Positions 8,453 through 15,413 of a stretch of 64,000 bases of DNA are shown here, in pieces. The stretch comes from UBA1660 sp964462035 (GTDB taxonomy: Bacteria; Myxococcota_A; Polyangia; Polyangiales; Houyiibacteriaceae). The translations under genes were made by a program, and so were the position numbers. Under the pieces are notes generated by a model. That model saw only the letters and a list, made by a program, of their open reading frames with translations, did not search any database and had not been told where the DNA came from. Position 1 is the stretch's first letter. Each line of letters opens with the position of its first letter. Location of the stretch: assembly GCA_964462035.1 (NCBI GenBank), contig CAYXAP010000046.1, forward strand, positions 1 to 64,000, given 5' to 3'.

Positions 8453-9754
8453 TCATTGGTCTTCGCTCGCGGCGGTCTCGCTCGTCTGTCCGTCGGCCGC
8501 CTCGGCAGCCGTGGAGGTCTCTTCCTCGGATGATGGCGAATGAGGTTCGGCCGGCCCTTCGGGCGGATCGTCGACGGTGGCCGCCTCCCCGATCTCCCCT
8601 ACCGCGGGCCGTGGCTCCGGCGCCGCGAGCTCGGCGGCGGTCGGTGCGCCCGGGTCGGTGCAGCCATCTTCGTCTTGGTCGTAGCCCTCGAGGGCTTCCT
8701 CGTCGGGACAGCGGTCGTCGACGTCCGGGATGAAGTCCATGTCGTTGTCCGGGTCGAGACAGCCGTCTTCGTCTTCGAAGCCGTCGAAGTCCTCGGGCAG
8801 GTGCTTGCACTCGTCGACGTCGTCCGGGATCCCGTCCTGGTCCACGTCGGCCATCCGCGGTGCCCAGTCGAAGCCGACGAACGCGCGAACCGTGGCGGTG
8901 CCCACGCCCGCCGTGAAGTCCGTTCCGACACCCGCGCGGATGCTCAGCCCATGGCGCCGGATGCCGACGCCGAGGTCCCCGCCGATGGCGCTCCGGGCGC
9001 CGCCACCAAAGGGGTCCCGCGCGTCGAGCGCGCCACGGACCTCGGCGAAGACCAGCAGATCGGGCACGACCGGGATCGGTACCTTCACGCCGAGGCCGAA
9101 GAGCAGCTCGTCGCGGAACTGGATCGGGTTGCCCGCGCCATCGGTGCCGAGCGGTCGCTTCTCGAAGCGGTGGCGCCAGCCGAGCGAGAGGCCCGCTCCC
9201 GCACCGAAGATGTGGAAGTCGCCGATCGCGCGCGCTTCGAGCGTCGCGGCGCCTTCACCGCTGAACGCGTCCTCGGTGCCTGCGGGGATCGTGACCGCAC
9301 CCATGAGCGCGATCCCCGGACCTTCCGTGCGTTCGCGCGGGACGTCGAAGGTCTGACCGAAGACTCGGAGGCGCGCCACGAAGCGCGGATCGCCCATCGC
9401 CTGCGCGGCGATCGGACCGAGCCCGTCCCGAAGCGGGGTCTCGTCGGCCACCTGGTAGAGGACCATCGGGACGTCGAGGGCGAGGGCGAAGCGGCCGCCG
9501 ATCCCCACCTGCGCCAGTAGGTTCGCCGCGAGCCGGTGGCTGATCACGTCGTCGCCGCCGGCGGTCAGCGGTCCCTTCGCGTAGTGGCTCCACAGGCCTA
9601 CGTTCCATCGCCACGGGCCGGGCACGCTGGTGCCCTGCATGCCGAGGAAACCGTCGTAGTCCAGGGTCGGCCGGAAGCGCTGGACGTCGACGGATCGCTG
9701 AGCGCCGACGGGGGTGGCGCAGAGGAGGAGAGCGACCAGGATGACGTAGCGCAT
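8453..9754 (-). CDS. Outer-membrane beta-barrel protein with TSP3-type calcium repeats
   Basis: 433 residues with a signal peptide (1-18, ending VGAQ). A region of about 290 residues made of alternating beta segments (repeated G-x-G-x-x-L and D-V-P patterns) is probably an OmpA-like barrel. 'DVDQDGIPDDVDECKHLPED' then begins thrombospondin type 3-like repeats (about 310-370) with the spaced Asp residues that bind calcium. The protein ends in an acidic Glu/Ala-rich tail. OmpA-family relatives usually end with a peptidoglycan-binding OmpA domain, which is missing here. A TACCCT hexamer lies 8 bp before the ATG. Confidence 0.75.
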   Translation of the reverse strand: MRYVILVALLLCATPVGAQRSVDVQRFRPTLDYDGFLGMQGTSVPGPWRWNVGLWSHYAKGPLTAGGDDVISHRLAANLLAQVGIGGRFALALDVPMVLYQVADETPLRDGLGPIAAQAMGDPRFVARLRVFGQTFDVPRERTEGPGIALMGAVTIPAGTEDAFSGEGAATLEARAIGDFHIFGAGAGLSLGWRHRFEKRPLGTDGAGNPIQFRDELLFGLGVKVPIPVVPDLLVFAEVRGALDARDPFGGGARSAIGGDLGVGIRRHGLSIRAGVGTDFTAGVGTATVRAFVGFDWAPRMADVDQDGIPDDVDECKHLPEDFDGFEDEDGCLDPDNDMDFIPDVDDRCPDEEALEGYDQDEDGCTDPGAPTAAELAAPEPRPAVGEIGEAATVDDPPEGPAEPHSPSSEEETSTAAEAADGQTSETAASEDQ

Positions 9755-9762
9755 CGGCGCGC

Positions 9763-9768
9763 AGGGTA
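9763..9768 (-). promoter_or_regulatory. TANNNT hexamer 8 bp before the start codon
   Basis: On the minus strand the hexamer TACCCT ends 8 bp before the ATG at 9754. If it is a -10 element, the transcript would start at or next to the start codon. No good -35 box is visible. Confidence 0.35.
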
Positions 9769-9859
9769 CCGCGCGACGAGCCGGAGAAAACCCCCTTCTG
9801 CGGGGCAGTCGTTCGGGAGCCTGGTACGAGTCCCGCTTCTGCTAAGGTGGCCCCTCGTG

Positions 9860-10486
9860 ATGGCCCTCCGATTCCTCGCCTGCTGGAGCCTCGTCGTCCT
9901 CGCCGCCTGCACGCCGCAGGGGGACCCCGGGATCGGCAGCGAAGGCTACTCCGACGACTTCGAGCGCACTCAGCTGGGGGACGACTGGCACAACACCGGC
10001 GGGCCCTGGCAGGTCCGCGACGGAGCCCTCCGGGTCCGTGGTGCGCGGAACCGACCGCTGTGGCTCCGCCGGACCCTTCCCCGTGACGTCCACATCGAGT
10101 TCGACGTGACGAGCGATTCGCCGGAGGGCGACATCAAGGTGGAGGTCTTCGGCGATGGTTCGAGCCGTGCGACCACCGAGAGCTACACCGCTACGAGCTA
10201 CGTGGTGATCTTCGGTGGCTGGGGAAACTCGACCAACCTCATCGCTCGCATGGACGAGCATGGCGCCGACCGCGCCGAGGGGCCACGTAACCCCGTCGAG
10301 CAGGGGCGCACCTACCACATCGTCATCGAGCGCGAGGGCGACACCATCCGCGCGGAGGTCGACGGCGAGCTGCTGGCCGAGATGGAGGACCCGGAGCCGC
10401 TCGAGGGCCGGGGTCACGATCACTTCGCCTTCAACAACTGGCAGAGCGAGCTGACTTTCGACAATCTGGAGATCTCGCCTCTGTGA
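9860..10486 (+). CDS. Lipoprotein with concanavalin-like jelly-roll domain
   Basis: 208 residues. A short signal sequence with lipobox V-L-A-A-C (Cys15) indicates a lipid anchor. The rest has the pattern of a LamG/DUF1080-like jelly roll: 'DDFERTQLGDDWHNTGGPW', a run of beta strands with 'LWLRRTLPRDVHIEFDVTS', and a final 'FDNLEISPL'. Such domains often bind or cleave glycans, but no catalytic residues can be assigned. ATG at 9860 is preferred; a GTG at 9857 is adjacent. It is followed after 24 bp by the signalling operon. Confidence 0.75.
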   Translation: MALRFLACWSLVVLAACTPQGDPGIGSEGYSDDFERTQLGDDWHNTGGPWQVRDGALRVRGARNRPLWLRRTLPRDVHIEFDVTSDSPEGDIKVEVFGDGSSRATTESYTATSYVVIFGGWGNSTNLIARMDEHGADRAEGPRNPVEQGRTYHIVIEREGDTIRAEVDGELLAEMEDPEPLEGRGHDHFAFNNWQSELTFDNLEISPL

Positions 10487-10510
10487 GCCGCGAAGCATGA
10501 GCCGACGTCC

Positions 10511-11407
10511 ATGAAACCCAGCGAGTTCGATGCGCGCCTCGCCGATCTCGAGAACGAGATCACGAAGCTCCGCGCGATCTACGAGCAGTGGTTCCAAGGC
10601 ATCGAGCGCTTGCCACCGGTCCGGATGAGGGAGCGGCTCGACCGCCAAGTACGTCGGATGCGCCGGGAAGCGCCAAACAACACGGCGCTCCGCTTCAAGT
10701 ACCAGACGATCTTCCAGCGCTGGATCACCTTCACCCAGTACTGGGACCGGATCTCTCGCCGCATCGAAGAGGGAACGTACGCGCGCGACATTCGCCGAGC
10801 GAAGCGTCGCCGGGCAGCGGCGGAGCGCCAGGTGGAGCCTCGAGACGAGGGGCCGAAGTCCGTCGAGGTCGAGCTGGACATGGACATGGACATGGACGCC
10901 GAGATCAACGCTGCGCTCGCGGCGCTCGGCAGCGTGGGGCCGTCGTCGAGGCCGCCTCCCAGCCAGCCGCAGGCGCTGAGCTTGCCGAACATGGACCTCG
11001 ACGAGCATCCGGCCGAGTCCAAGCGGCCGCCCCCTCTGCGGGCCCAACCGCCGCGCCCGCCGGCGCGCACCGCCCCGAAGCCGCCGGAGCCGCCTGGACG
11101 ACCGGCGCCGCCGCCGGCCCGCCCGGCGCCGCCATCGCCGCCCCGGCCCCCCAGACCGCCGGCACGGGCCGAGGGGCTCCGGGACGACGACGTGCGCCGC
11201 ATCTTCGACCGCTACGTCGAGGCCCGGAAGCAGGTCGGCAAGCGACCCGATGGGGTGAGCTACGAGAAGCTGGCGTCGCAGATCCGGAAGATGGAGCCCA
11301 AGCTCCAGAAGAAGCACGCGGGCAAACGGATCGACTTCGAGGTCGTCGTCAAGGACGGGAAGGTGGGGCTGAAGCCCGTGGCGCGTCGGAAACCAGGCGA
11401 CGATTGA
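10511..11407 (+). CDS. MXAN_5187 C-terminal domain-like protein
   Basis: 298 residues in three parts. An N-terminal helical region (1-115) is rich in Arg, Lys and aromatic residues. A linker (about 120-225) has an acidic 'DMDMDMD' run and a long Pro/Arg/Ala-rich stretch. The C-terminal domain (about 225-290) begins 'DDDVRRIFDRYVEARKQVG' and continues 'SYEKLASQIRKMEPKLQ', which matches my memory of the MXAN_5187 C-terminal domain found in Myxococcota. The function is unknown. It lies directly upstream of GAF and CheY-like genes, so a regulatory role is plausible. Confidence 0.75.
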   Translation: MKPSEFDARLADLENEITKLRAIYEQWFQGIERLPPVRMRERLDRQVRRMRREAPNNTALRFKYQTIFQRWITFTQYWDRISRRIEEGTYARDIRRAKRRRAAAERQVEPRDEGPKSVEVELDMDMDMDAEINAALAALGSVGPSSRPPPSQPQALSLPNMDLDEHPAESKRPPPLRAQPPRPPARTAPKPPEPPGRPAPPPARPAPPSPPRPPRPPARAEGLRDDDVRRIFDRYVEARKQVGKRPDGVSYEKLASQIRKMEPKLQKKHAGKRIDFEVVVKDGKVGLKPVARRKPGDD

Positions 11408-11483
11408 CACCTTCGAGCCCCACGGAGGGCACATCTCCCGCTTCCCAACCGGCCGAGCCATCTGGTAGCGTTCGCCAGCTTCC

Positions 11484-12332
11484 GTGGGCAGCGACGACGA
11501 CAGCCGGGAACGGCGGGCCAGTGATGTGCCCCTCGATCTCATCAAGGAACGGGATGCGTTCGTGCGCTCCTTTCTGAAGAAGGGTGTCGAGTACACCGAG
11601 CAGCTGCTCCGCGAGAACGGCGAGCTGCGCGAGGAGCTCGACCAGCTCCGCGACGACAACACCAGTCTCCGGGCGCAGGTCGCCAGCGACGACGCCATCC
11701 GCGAGCTGCTCGTCACGGTCGAGGAGCTTCGGAAGGAGCGCGACCGCCTGGTCCAACGCTCGCAGAAGCTCGAGGACACCGAGGCCGAGCACGCCGGTCG
11801 GCAGGCAAAGATCGAGCAGGAGATCAACGACCTGGCCAACCTCTACGTGGCCGGCTTCCAGCTCCATGCGTCGCTCTCGCCGCGGCGAGTGGTCCGGCAC
11901 GTCTGCGACATGCTCGGGCAGCTGGTCGGCGCGGAGGCCTTCGTGCTCTACCTCGTCGACGCGTCGAAGAAGATCGTGCCCCTCGCCCACGAAGGGCTCG
12001 AAGAGGCGCCCAGCACCATCGATGAGGGCGTGGGCCAGGTCGGCGAAGCCATCCTCACCTCGCTCCCGATCATTCGCGAGCGAGATCTGCACGGCGGGAG
12101 CATCGACGACCCCGTCGCAGTCATTCCACTCACGGCCGAAGGGCGAGCCGTCGGAGCCATCAGTGTGGTCCGCGTGCTCAGCCAGAAGAACGAGTGGGCG
12201 AACGTCGACCACGAGCTCTTCCAGCTCATCGGCCATCAGGCGGCGGTCGCGATGATCGCCGCGAACCTCTACGACACGGACAAGGGCCCCAAAGAAGCAT
12301 TGGCGGGCCTGTCGGAGAAACTCGGATCATGA
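11484..12332 (+). CDS. Coiled-coil GAF domain protein
   Basis: 282 residues, GTG start. Residues 20-120 form a long Glu/Arg/Leu-rich coiled coil. A GAF domain follows (about 125-265) with 'RRVVRHVCDMLGQLVGAEAF', 'EGVGQVGEAILTSLP' and 'VAVIPLTAEGRAVGAISVVR'. GAF domains sense small ligands or mediate dimerisation; no output domain is present. Its stop overlaps the start of the CheY-like gene (ATGA), so the pair is probably co-translated and may act together. Confidence 0.85.
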   Translation: MGSDDDSRERRASDVPLDLIKERDAFVRSFLKKGVEYTEQLLRENGELREELDQLRDDNTSLRAQVASDDAIRELLVTVEELRKERDRLVQRSQKLEDTEAEHAGRQAKIEQEINDLANLYVAGFQLHASLSPRRVVRHVCDMLGQLVGAEAFVLYLVDASKKIVPLAHEGLEEAPSTIDEGVGQVGEAILTSLPIIRERDLHGGSIDDPVAVIPLTAEGRAVGAISVVRVLSQKNEWANVDHELFQLIGHQAAVAMIAANLYDTDKGPKEALAGLSEKLGS

Positions 12333-12706
12333 GCGAGCATTCATGTCTCGTGGTCGAAGACTCGCCCATGATGCGGCAGCTGCTGGTCTTCGCCCTGGCT
12401 CGAATCAAGAAGCTGAAGGTCACCGAAGCGGAAGACGGCGTCGATGGGCTCCGCAAGCTCGCCGGCGGCAAGTTCGACCTGGTGATCACCGACATCAACA
12501 TGCCCATCATGGACGGGCTGAAGTTGGTGAAGCGCATCCGCGGCGACGAGACCCACAAGGACGTCCCGATCATCATCATCACCACCGAGGGCTCGCAGGA
12601 AGATCGCCAGCGAGCGATGGCCCTCGGCGCGACCGCCTACATCACGAAGCCCATCCAGGCGCCGCAGGTGATCGCGAAGGTGAAAGAGCTGCTCAGCCTC
12701 GAGTGA
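12329..12706 (+). CDS. CheY-like single-domain response regulator
   Basis: 125 residues, only a receiver domain. It has the acidic pair Glu10-Asp11, the phosphorylation site Asp55 ('LVITDINMPIMDG'), Thr85/Thr86 and Lys107 ('YITKPI'). There is no DNA-binding output, so it likely acts by protein contact, as CheY and other single-domain regulators do in myxobacteria. No histidine kinase is encoded nearby. The last codons and stop form one arm of a perfect hairpin at 12697-12728. Confidence 0.93.
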   Translation: MSEHSCLVVEDSPMMRQLLVFALARIKKLKVTEAEDGVDGLRKLAGGKFDLVITDINMPIMDGLKLVKRIRGDETHKDVPIIIITTEGSQEDRQRAMALGATAYITKPIQAPQVIAKVKELLSLE

Positions 12707-12728
12707 GCCGCGAAGCGGCGACTCGAGG
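12697..12728 (+). repeat. Hairpin spanning the stop codon, element A
   Basis: CCTCGAGT (12697-12704) pairs exactly with ACTCGAGG (12721-12728). Inside it GCCGC (12707-12711) pairs with GCGGC (12715-12719) around a GAA loop. The TGA stop of the CheY-like gene is in the stem. A CCCTTGCCC motif follows at 12742-12750. It has no U-tract. Confidence 0.8.
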
Positions 12729-12741
12729 CCCCGTGCCCATA

Positions 12742-12750
12742 CCCTTGCCC
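12742..12750 (+). repeat. CCCTTGCCC motif after element A
   Basis: The nonamer CCCTTGCCC recurs on the transcript side after the stop-codon hairpins at 14375-14404 and 30873-30920. Here it also lies 24 bp from the 3' end of the convergent HEAT/ParB-like gene. Confidence 0.6.
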
Positions 12751-12773
12751 TGAGGGTTCGAGGCGGCGCACGA

Positions 12774-14330
12774 CTACGCCAGCAGATCGATGGCGCCCTT
12801 CAGCGCCGGCACCCACGAGAACGCCCAAGGCAGCAACAGCAGAAGCTGGGCGGGCCGACCCTCGCGTGCGTACGCCTCGAGCGTGTGATGCCCGTCGAGG
12901 ACCACGCACTGCAGCATGGCCTCCGGATAGCCGCCTTCGATGTCGCGATGCTCGTACCAAGCGAGCGCCAACACAGCCGGCCGCTGACCATTACGGATTG
13001 CGTCCCGCCGGGAAGCGACGGTGGATTCGTCCACGTCCTGGAGTGGCTGCGTCGGCAAGATCGTCATCGACGTCGGTGGTGAGGCTCGGAGCAGCTCGGG
13101 ACGCTGGTAGTGGGCCGTTCCCGGCCAGCACACCATCGGTGCCGGGCGTTCGTCGGGATCGTCCCATTCGGGATCGTCCGGGAGCCTGAGCTCGCCGCGC
13201 TTCGCGTACCAGGACGAGTCCCGCATCGACTCGTCGATGCGCTCGACCGGAACCAGGGTCAGGGCAACATGGTATCGCCCGGAGGGTAGCGGCCCGAGCA
13301 TCGGCGCGAGGCTCTCCAAGACGCCCGTCGAGAGCTCGGCCACATCGGCCAGCGCCTGCCCGACTCGATCGGCCTCGAGCCGCGGAGACGTTGTGCCCGT
13401 GCGCCTCAGGTAGGTCTCACACGTCGGGCAATCCGAGTTCGCGTTGAACAACACGTCGTCGCCCCAGTACAGAGCTCGGTCCCAACGCGGCCAACTCCCA
13501 ACGCTCGTCGCGGGCGGATAGCTCAGACGGATCTCACCGGTTCCATGGAGGAGCAGTTGGCCGACGTTCGCTGAGCGAATCTCGACCGAGTCGAGCCCCG
13601 GACTGGGTGCCGGGCCCAACCACGACTGGCGGAGTTCTTCGAGGTCGCCCTTGCCGTCTTCCGCGATCCAATCACCCGAGAGGTCGAAATCCGAAATCCG
13701 ACGAAGGATCTGAACGAGGGACCACACCCGCTTCGTTGGCGCCGTCTTCAAGAGCTCGAGGACGTGCGCCCGAGAGGCGGGATCGGTCATCGCTTCCAGC
13801 GCAACAGCCGCGAACTCCCACTTCCGGTCCGAAAGCCTCTCGGATGGAAGTTCCACCAGCTCCACCAAATGTGGGGTGTAGTCCTTCGCGCGCAGCCGGC
13901 CCAGGCAGAGGGCCACGTCGAGGCGAAGTTCGGAGTCCCAGTGCCGAAAGACCTCCGGTGCCAGGCTGAGATCGCCACTGAGTCCAGCAGCGCTGATGGC
14001 GATCCGGGCCAGGTCGTCGGAGTCGCGACGCAGGAAGGGAAGCAGGTCGTTCCTCGAGAGCGAGCTCCGGGAGAGCGGGAGATTCTTCAGGACGAGTCGG
14101 TCGAGATCGTCGCTCTCACCGAGGACCTCGCAAAGCGCGGTCGCTCCCTGTTCGCCCATTCTCGCGAGGAGCAATACCAGCGCCGAGGCGTGGTCGCCCG
14201 CGCCGGCCAAGAGACGCCCGCGCACCCGGTCGATGAGGTCCGGTGCGGCGTCGGCGGAGAGCTCGTCAATGGACGCCCAGAGGTCCTCGGAAGCCAAGAG
14301 CTGGTCGATCCGCTCTTCGGTCGTCGTCAT
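12774..14330 (-). CDS. Orphan protein with HEAT-like N-terminus and ParB-like C-terminal motif
   Basis: 518 residues, not a family I can name. The first 220 residues are helical and HEAT-like ('LRLDVALCLGRLRAKDYTPH'). The middle contains a Cys pair 'CPTCETYLRRTG' and a beta-rich part. The C-terminal region has 'RRDAIRNGQRPAVLALAWYE' followed by 'VVLDGHHTLEAYAREG', which resembles the 'DGHHR' motif of the ParB/sulfiredoxin-like nucleotide-binding fold. There is no signal peptide, so it is probably cytoplasmic. It stands alone between two plus/minus operon ends and is flanked by inverted CCCTTGCCC motifs. Insertion of an accessory gene is possible. Confidence 0.65.
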   Translation of the reverse strand: MTTTEERIDQLLASEDLWASIDELSADAAPDLIDRVRGRLLAGAGDHASALVLLLARMGEQGATALCEVLGESDDLDRLVLKNLPLSRSSLSRNDLLPFLRRDSDDLARIAISAAGLSGDLSLAPEVFRHWDSELRLDVALCLGRLRAKDYTPHLVELVELPSERLSDRKWEFAAVALEAMTDPASRAHVLELLKTAPTKRVWSLVQILRRISDFDLSGDWIAEDGKGDLEELRQSWLGPAPSPGLDSVEIRSANVGQLLLHGTGEIRLSYPPATSVGSWPRWDRALYWGDDVLFNANSDCPTCETYLRRTGTTSPRLEADRVGQALADVAELSTGVLESLAPMLGPLPSGRYHVALTLVPVERIDESMRDSSWYAKRGELRLPDDPEWDDPDERPAPMVCWPGTAHYQRPELLRASPPTSMTILPTQPLQDVDESTVASRRDAIRNGQRPAVLALAWYEHRDIEGGYPEAMLQCVVLDGHHTLEAYAREGRPAQLLLLLPWAFSWVPALKGAIDLLA

Positions 14331-14353
14331 CGTTCGCCCTCTCCCGCTCCTTG

Positions 14354-14374
14354 GGGCAAGGGCAAGGGCAAGGG
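14354..14374 (-). repeat. Triple CCCTTGCCC motif after element B
   Basis: Three overlapping copies of GGGCAAGGG on the plus strand (CCCTTGCCC on the korB transcript) directly follow the korB stop-codon hairpin. The 6-bp unit is tandemly repeated and could vary in copy number. Confidence 0.7.
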
Positions 14375-14404
14375 AGCTGACGTGGCCTGCGGCCTACGTC
14401 AGCT
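14375..14404 (-). repeat. Hairpin spanning the korB stop codon, element B
   Basis: AGCTGACGT and ACGTCAGCT are perfect inverted repeats (14375-14383 with 14396-14404), with an inner GGCC / GGCC stem and a three-base loop. The korB TGA (14401-14399) is part of the stem, as in element A. Confidence 0.8.
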
Positions 14405-15403
14405 GACCGTCCAGGTGTGACCTTCGCGGAGCAGCGACTTCAGGTCGGCGCCCTTCGCGCGCTCCTCGGCCATCTTCACCTGCTCGCGGACCGACTGGTC
14501 GTAGACCGGTCCATCGGTTCGGTAGAGGACGCCGAGCGCCTTCACGTCGGGCAGGTCGGCGATGAGCCAGGCGATGTTCCGGTTGGTCTCGTCGTGGACG
14601 AGGAGGTCGGCCTCGGTGATGCCGTCTTCGCCGAGCGTGACGACCTCGGCGGTGAGGGTCTGCGGGTTGAGCCGCACGCCCATCTCGCCGTTCTTCCCGA
14701 ACTTCATCGGCTGGCCGTGCTCGAGCCAGAGCTGGTGCTGCGGGCCCTTCTTCCGATCGGTGATCAGGTCGAAGACGCCGTCGTTGAAGACGGGGCAGTT
14801 CTGCAGGATCTCGACGAAGGCCGCGCCTTGGAAGCGGTGGGCCGCCTCGAGCACGTCCGGTAGCTGCTTGGAGACGTCGTAGCCACGCGCCACGAAGCGG
14901 GCGCCCGCGCCGAGCGCGATGCGCACGGGGGTCACCGGCTGATCGATCGAGCCGTAGGGCGAGCTCGGCGAGATCTGACCCACGTCGGAGGTCGGCGAGT
15001 ACTGGCCCTTCGTCAGACCGTAGATCTGGTTGTTGAAGAGCAGGTACTGGATGTTCACGTTCCGCCGCAGCACGTGGAGCATGTGGTTGCCCCCGATGCT
15101 GAGCGAGTCGCCGTCGCCGCTGATGACCCAGACGTCGAGGTCGGGGCGGACCACCTTGAGGCCGGTGGCGAAAGCCGGCGCGCGGCCGTGGATGGTGTGG
15201 AAGCCGTACGTGTTCATGTAGTACGGGAACCGCGATGAGCAGCCGATGCCGGAGATGAAGACGGTGTTCTCCAGCGTCGCGCCGACCTTCGGCAGCGTGC
15301 GCTGCACGGCGGCCAGGATCGCGTAGTCGCCACAGCCGGGACACCAGCGGACCTCCTGGTCCGAGCTGAAGTCCTTCTTCGTGAGAGGTGCGTTTTCAGT
15401 CAT
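14399..15403 (-). CDS. korB: 2-oxoacid:ferredoxin oxidoreductase, beta subunit
   Basis: 334 residues carrying the thiamine-diphosphate site of a 2-oxoglutarate (or related 2-oxoacid) oxidoreductase, which decarboxylates the substrate to the CoA thioester and reduces ferredoxin. 'WCPGCGDYAIL' lies near the N-terminus, the Mg/TPP motif is 'GDGDSLSIGGNHMLHVLRRN', and 'LFNNQIYGLTKGQYSPTS' is typical of KorB. The ATG at 15403 (MTENAP) is preferred to one 13 codons upstream, which would run into the korA stop. It follows korA by 10 bp. No separate ferredoxin-like delta subunit is adjacent. Substrate choice between 2-oxoglutarate and pyruvate is not certain. Confidence 0.92.
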   Translation of the reverse strand: MTENAPLTKKDFSSDQEVRWCPGCGDYAILAAVQRTLPKVGATLENTVFISGIGCSSRFPYYMNTYGFHTIHGRAPAFATGLKVVRPDLDVWVISGDGDSLSIGGNHMLHVLRRNVNIQYLLFNNQIYGLTKGQYSPTSDVGQISPSSPYGSIDQPVTPVRIALGAGARFVARGYDVSKQLPDVLEAAHRFQGAAFVEILQNCPVFNDGVFDLITDRKKGPQHQLWLEHGQPMKFGKNGEMGVRLNPQTLTAEVVTLGEDGITEADLLVHDETNRNIAWLIADLPDVKALGVLYRTDGPVYDQSVREQVKMAEERAKGADLKSLLREGHTWTVS

Positions 15404-15413
15404 CAGTGCGTCC

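Noticed and set aside
10861..11165. Pro/Arg-rich low-complexity run as a possible repeat element or frameshift scar
   Set aside because: The frame is continuous into a good MXAN_5187-like C-terminal domain, so it is best read as a linker.
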